Shown: positions 63,664 to 64,000 of the stretch, piece by piece | Layout: every line of letters begins with the position of its first letter | How positions within the stretch are numbered: the stretch's first letter is position 1 | NCBI RefSeq assembly: GCF_036227605.1 | Contig: NZ_CP109487.1 | Location: 7,923,001-7,987,000 of the forward strand | Length of the DNA: 64,000 nt | Direction of reading: 5' to 3' | Origin: Streptomyces sp. NBC_01439 | GTDB lineage: Bacteria; Actinomycetota; Actinomycetes; Streptomycetales; Streptomycetaceae | Made by a program: the position numbers and the translations under genes | Notes under the pieces: model-generated | Told to the model about the DNA's origin: nothing | Database searches by the model: none | What the model saw: only the letters and a program-made list of their open reading frames with translations

Positions 63664-64000
63664 TCACGAGAGGCGGGCCAGCGGGTGTCCGGCCGCCAGG
63701 GTCACCACGCGGTCGAAGCGGCCGTCGAGGTCCTCGTCCCCGTGGTGCACGACGAGCAGCGCCCGCCCGGCGGTCCGCTCGCGCAGCAGCCGGAACACCA
63801 GTTCCCTGCCGCGGTCGTCGAGGTTCGCGAACGGCTCGTCGGCGAGGTAGACGTCCGCGTCCTCGCACAGCAGCGCGGCGACCCCGACGCGTTGGCGTTG
63901 ACCCGAGGACAGTTCCGAGGGCAGCTGGTCGGCCGACGCGTCCAGGTCGAGCGCGGCGCGCAGCCGCTCGTCCGGGACGAGGTCGCGCACCGGCAGCGGG
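63664..64000 (-). CDS. ABC transporter ATP-binding protein (partial, 5' end outside window)
   Basis: The 112 C-terminal codons are visible, ending at TGA 63666-63664. The signature LSSGQRQRVGVAALL, Walker B DVYLADEPFANLD (about 45 residues later than usual D-loop spacing allows for a complete NBD) and the switch His region LLVVHHGDEDLDG are all in place, so this is the second half of a nucleotide-binding domain. The Walker A and the start lie beyond 64000. The cognate permease is not in the window. It is convergent with the LuxR-type regulator, 14 bp between stops. Confidence 0.9.
   Translation of the reverse strand, partial: PLPVRDLVPDERLRAALDLDASADQLPSELSSGQRQRVGVAALLCEDADVYLADEPFANLDDRGRELVFRLLRERTAGRALLVVHHGDEDLDGRFDRVVTLAAGHPLARLS

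Overview
The window is high-GC actinobacterial chromosome, almost certainly Streptomyces. Codon third positions are strongly G/C, many starts are GTG, genes are often translationally coupled by ATGA or GTGA overlaps, there are rare TTA (bldA) codons, and the families present are typical of the genus (AfsA/ScbR butyrolactone signalling, IS701-like regulators, ECF sigma factors, large LuxR regulators). No tRNA, rRNA, CRISPR array or intact mobile element was seen.

Layout. 1-4 kb: a secreted amidohydrolase-like protein (cut by the window edge), a secreted serine hydrolase, a divergent XRE regulator and a PhnA/YjdM zinc-ribbon protein. 4.1-10.6 kb: a gamma-butyrolactone locus with an AfsA-type synthase, a ScbR-type receptor, an NAD-dependent reductase/epimerase, a phosphohexomutase, an IS701-transposase-like protein that appears to have lost catalytic residues, and a second TetR regulator. 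Two matching ARE-like operators (about 5182-5205 and 9738-9760) link the ends of this locus. 10.6-12.7 kb: galU and a StrR/ParB-like regulator. Four genes between 4.1 and 12.7 kb carry a TTA codon, which suggests bldA gating of the whole regulatory island.

12.8-18.1 kb: a DHA2 efflux pump, an SDR, a second MFS pump and an exported BBE-type flavoprotein oxidase. 18.4-23.1 kb: a putative sugar operon with a WecB-like UDP-GlcNAc 2-epimerase, a cupin protein and a beta-propeller protein that together look like a split aldos-2-ulose dehydratase, and a membrane acyltransferase. 23.1-28.7 kb: an XRE regulator divergent from a second, nearly identical DHA2 pump (the two pump genes show mosaic gene conversion), then an esterase, an unknown protein, a flavin-dependent monooxygenase and a GNAT acetyltransferase. 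28.8-31.0 kb: a LegB-type 4,6-dehydratase and a MurG-like glycosyltransferase with a 3'-end frameshift. 31.1-33.2 kb: an OmpR/MprB-like two-component system.

33.3-36.9 kb: a decayed peptidoglycan-binding gene, a tyrosine phosphatase, and a three-gene cassette (2-TM protein, cupin-like protein, inositol-monophosphatase-like enzyme). 38.3-44.2 kb: the standout gene, a 1,974-residue protein with TIR, degenerate calcineurin-like phosphoesterase, NACHT NTPase, pentapeptide and about 15 WD40 repeats. This is a bacterial NLR-like architecture and a candidate anti-phage or self/non-self sensor. 44.2-47.4 kb: a phosphotransferase, then rskA-sigK divergent from a fasciclin lipoprotein. Here a palindromic element supplies back-to-back SigK-like promoters, as in the mycobacterial sigK/mpt70-mpt83 system.

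47.5-58.2 kb: a light/singlet-oxygen-response region with an SDR-DUF2867 protein, photolyase, a B12-binding MerR photoreceptor (LitR/CarH type) divergent from an ECF sigma factor (LitS type), and a tightly coupled operon of FAD oxidoreductase, DUF1365, CFA-synthase-like methyltransferase, DUF1295 and hydrolase, which probably modifies membrane fatty acids. 58.2-64 kb: a coding-like but decayed stretch, a NarL-type two-component system, a large LuxR-family ATPase regulator, and the 3' part of an ABC ATPase that continues past the window.
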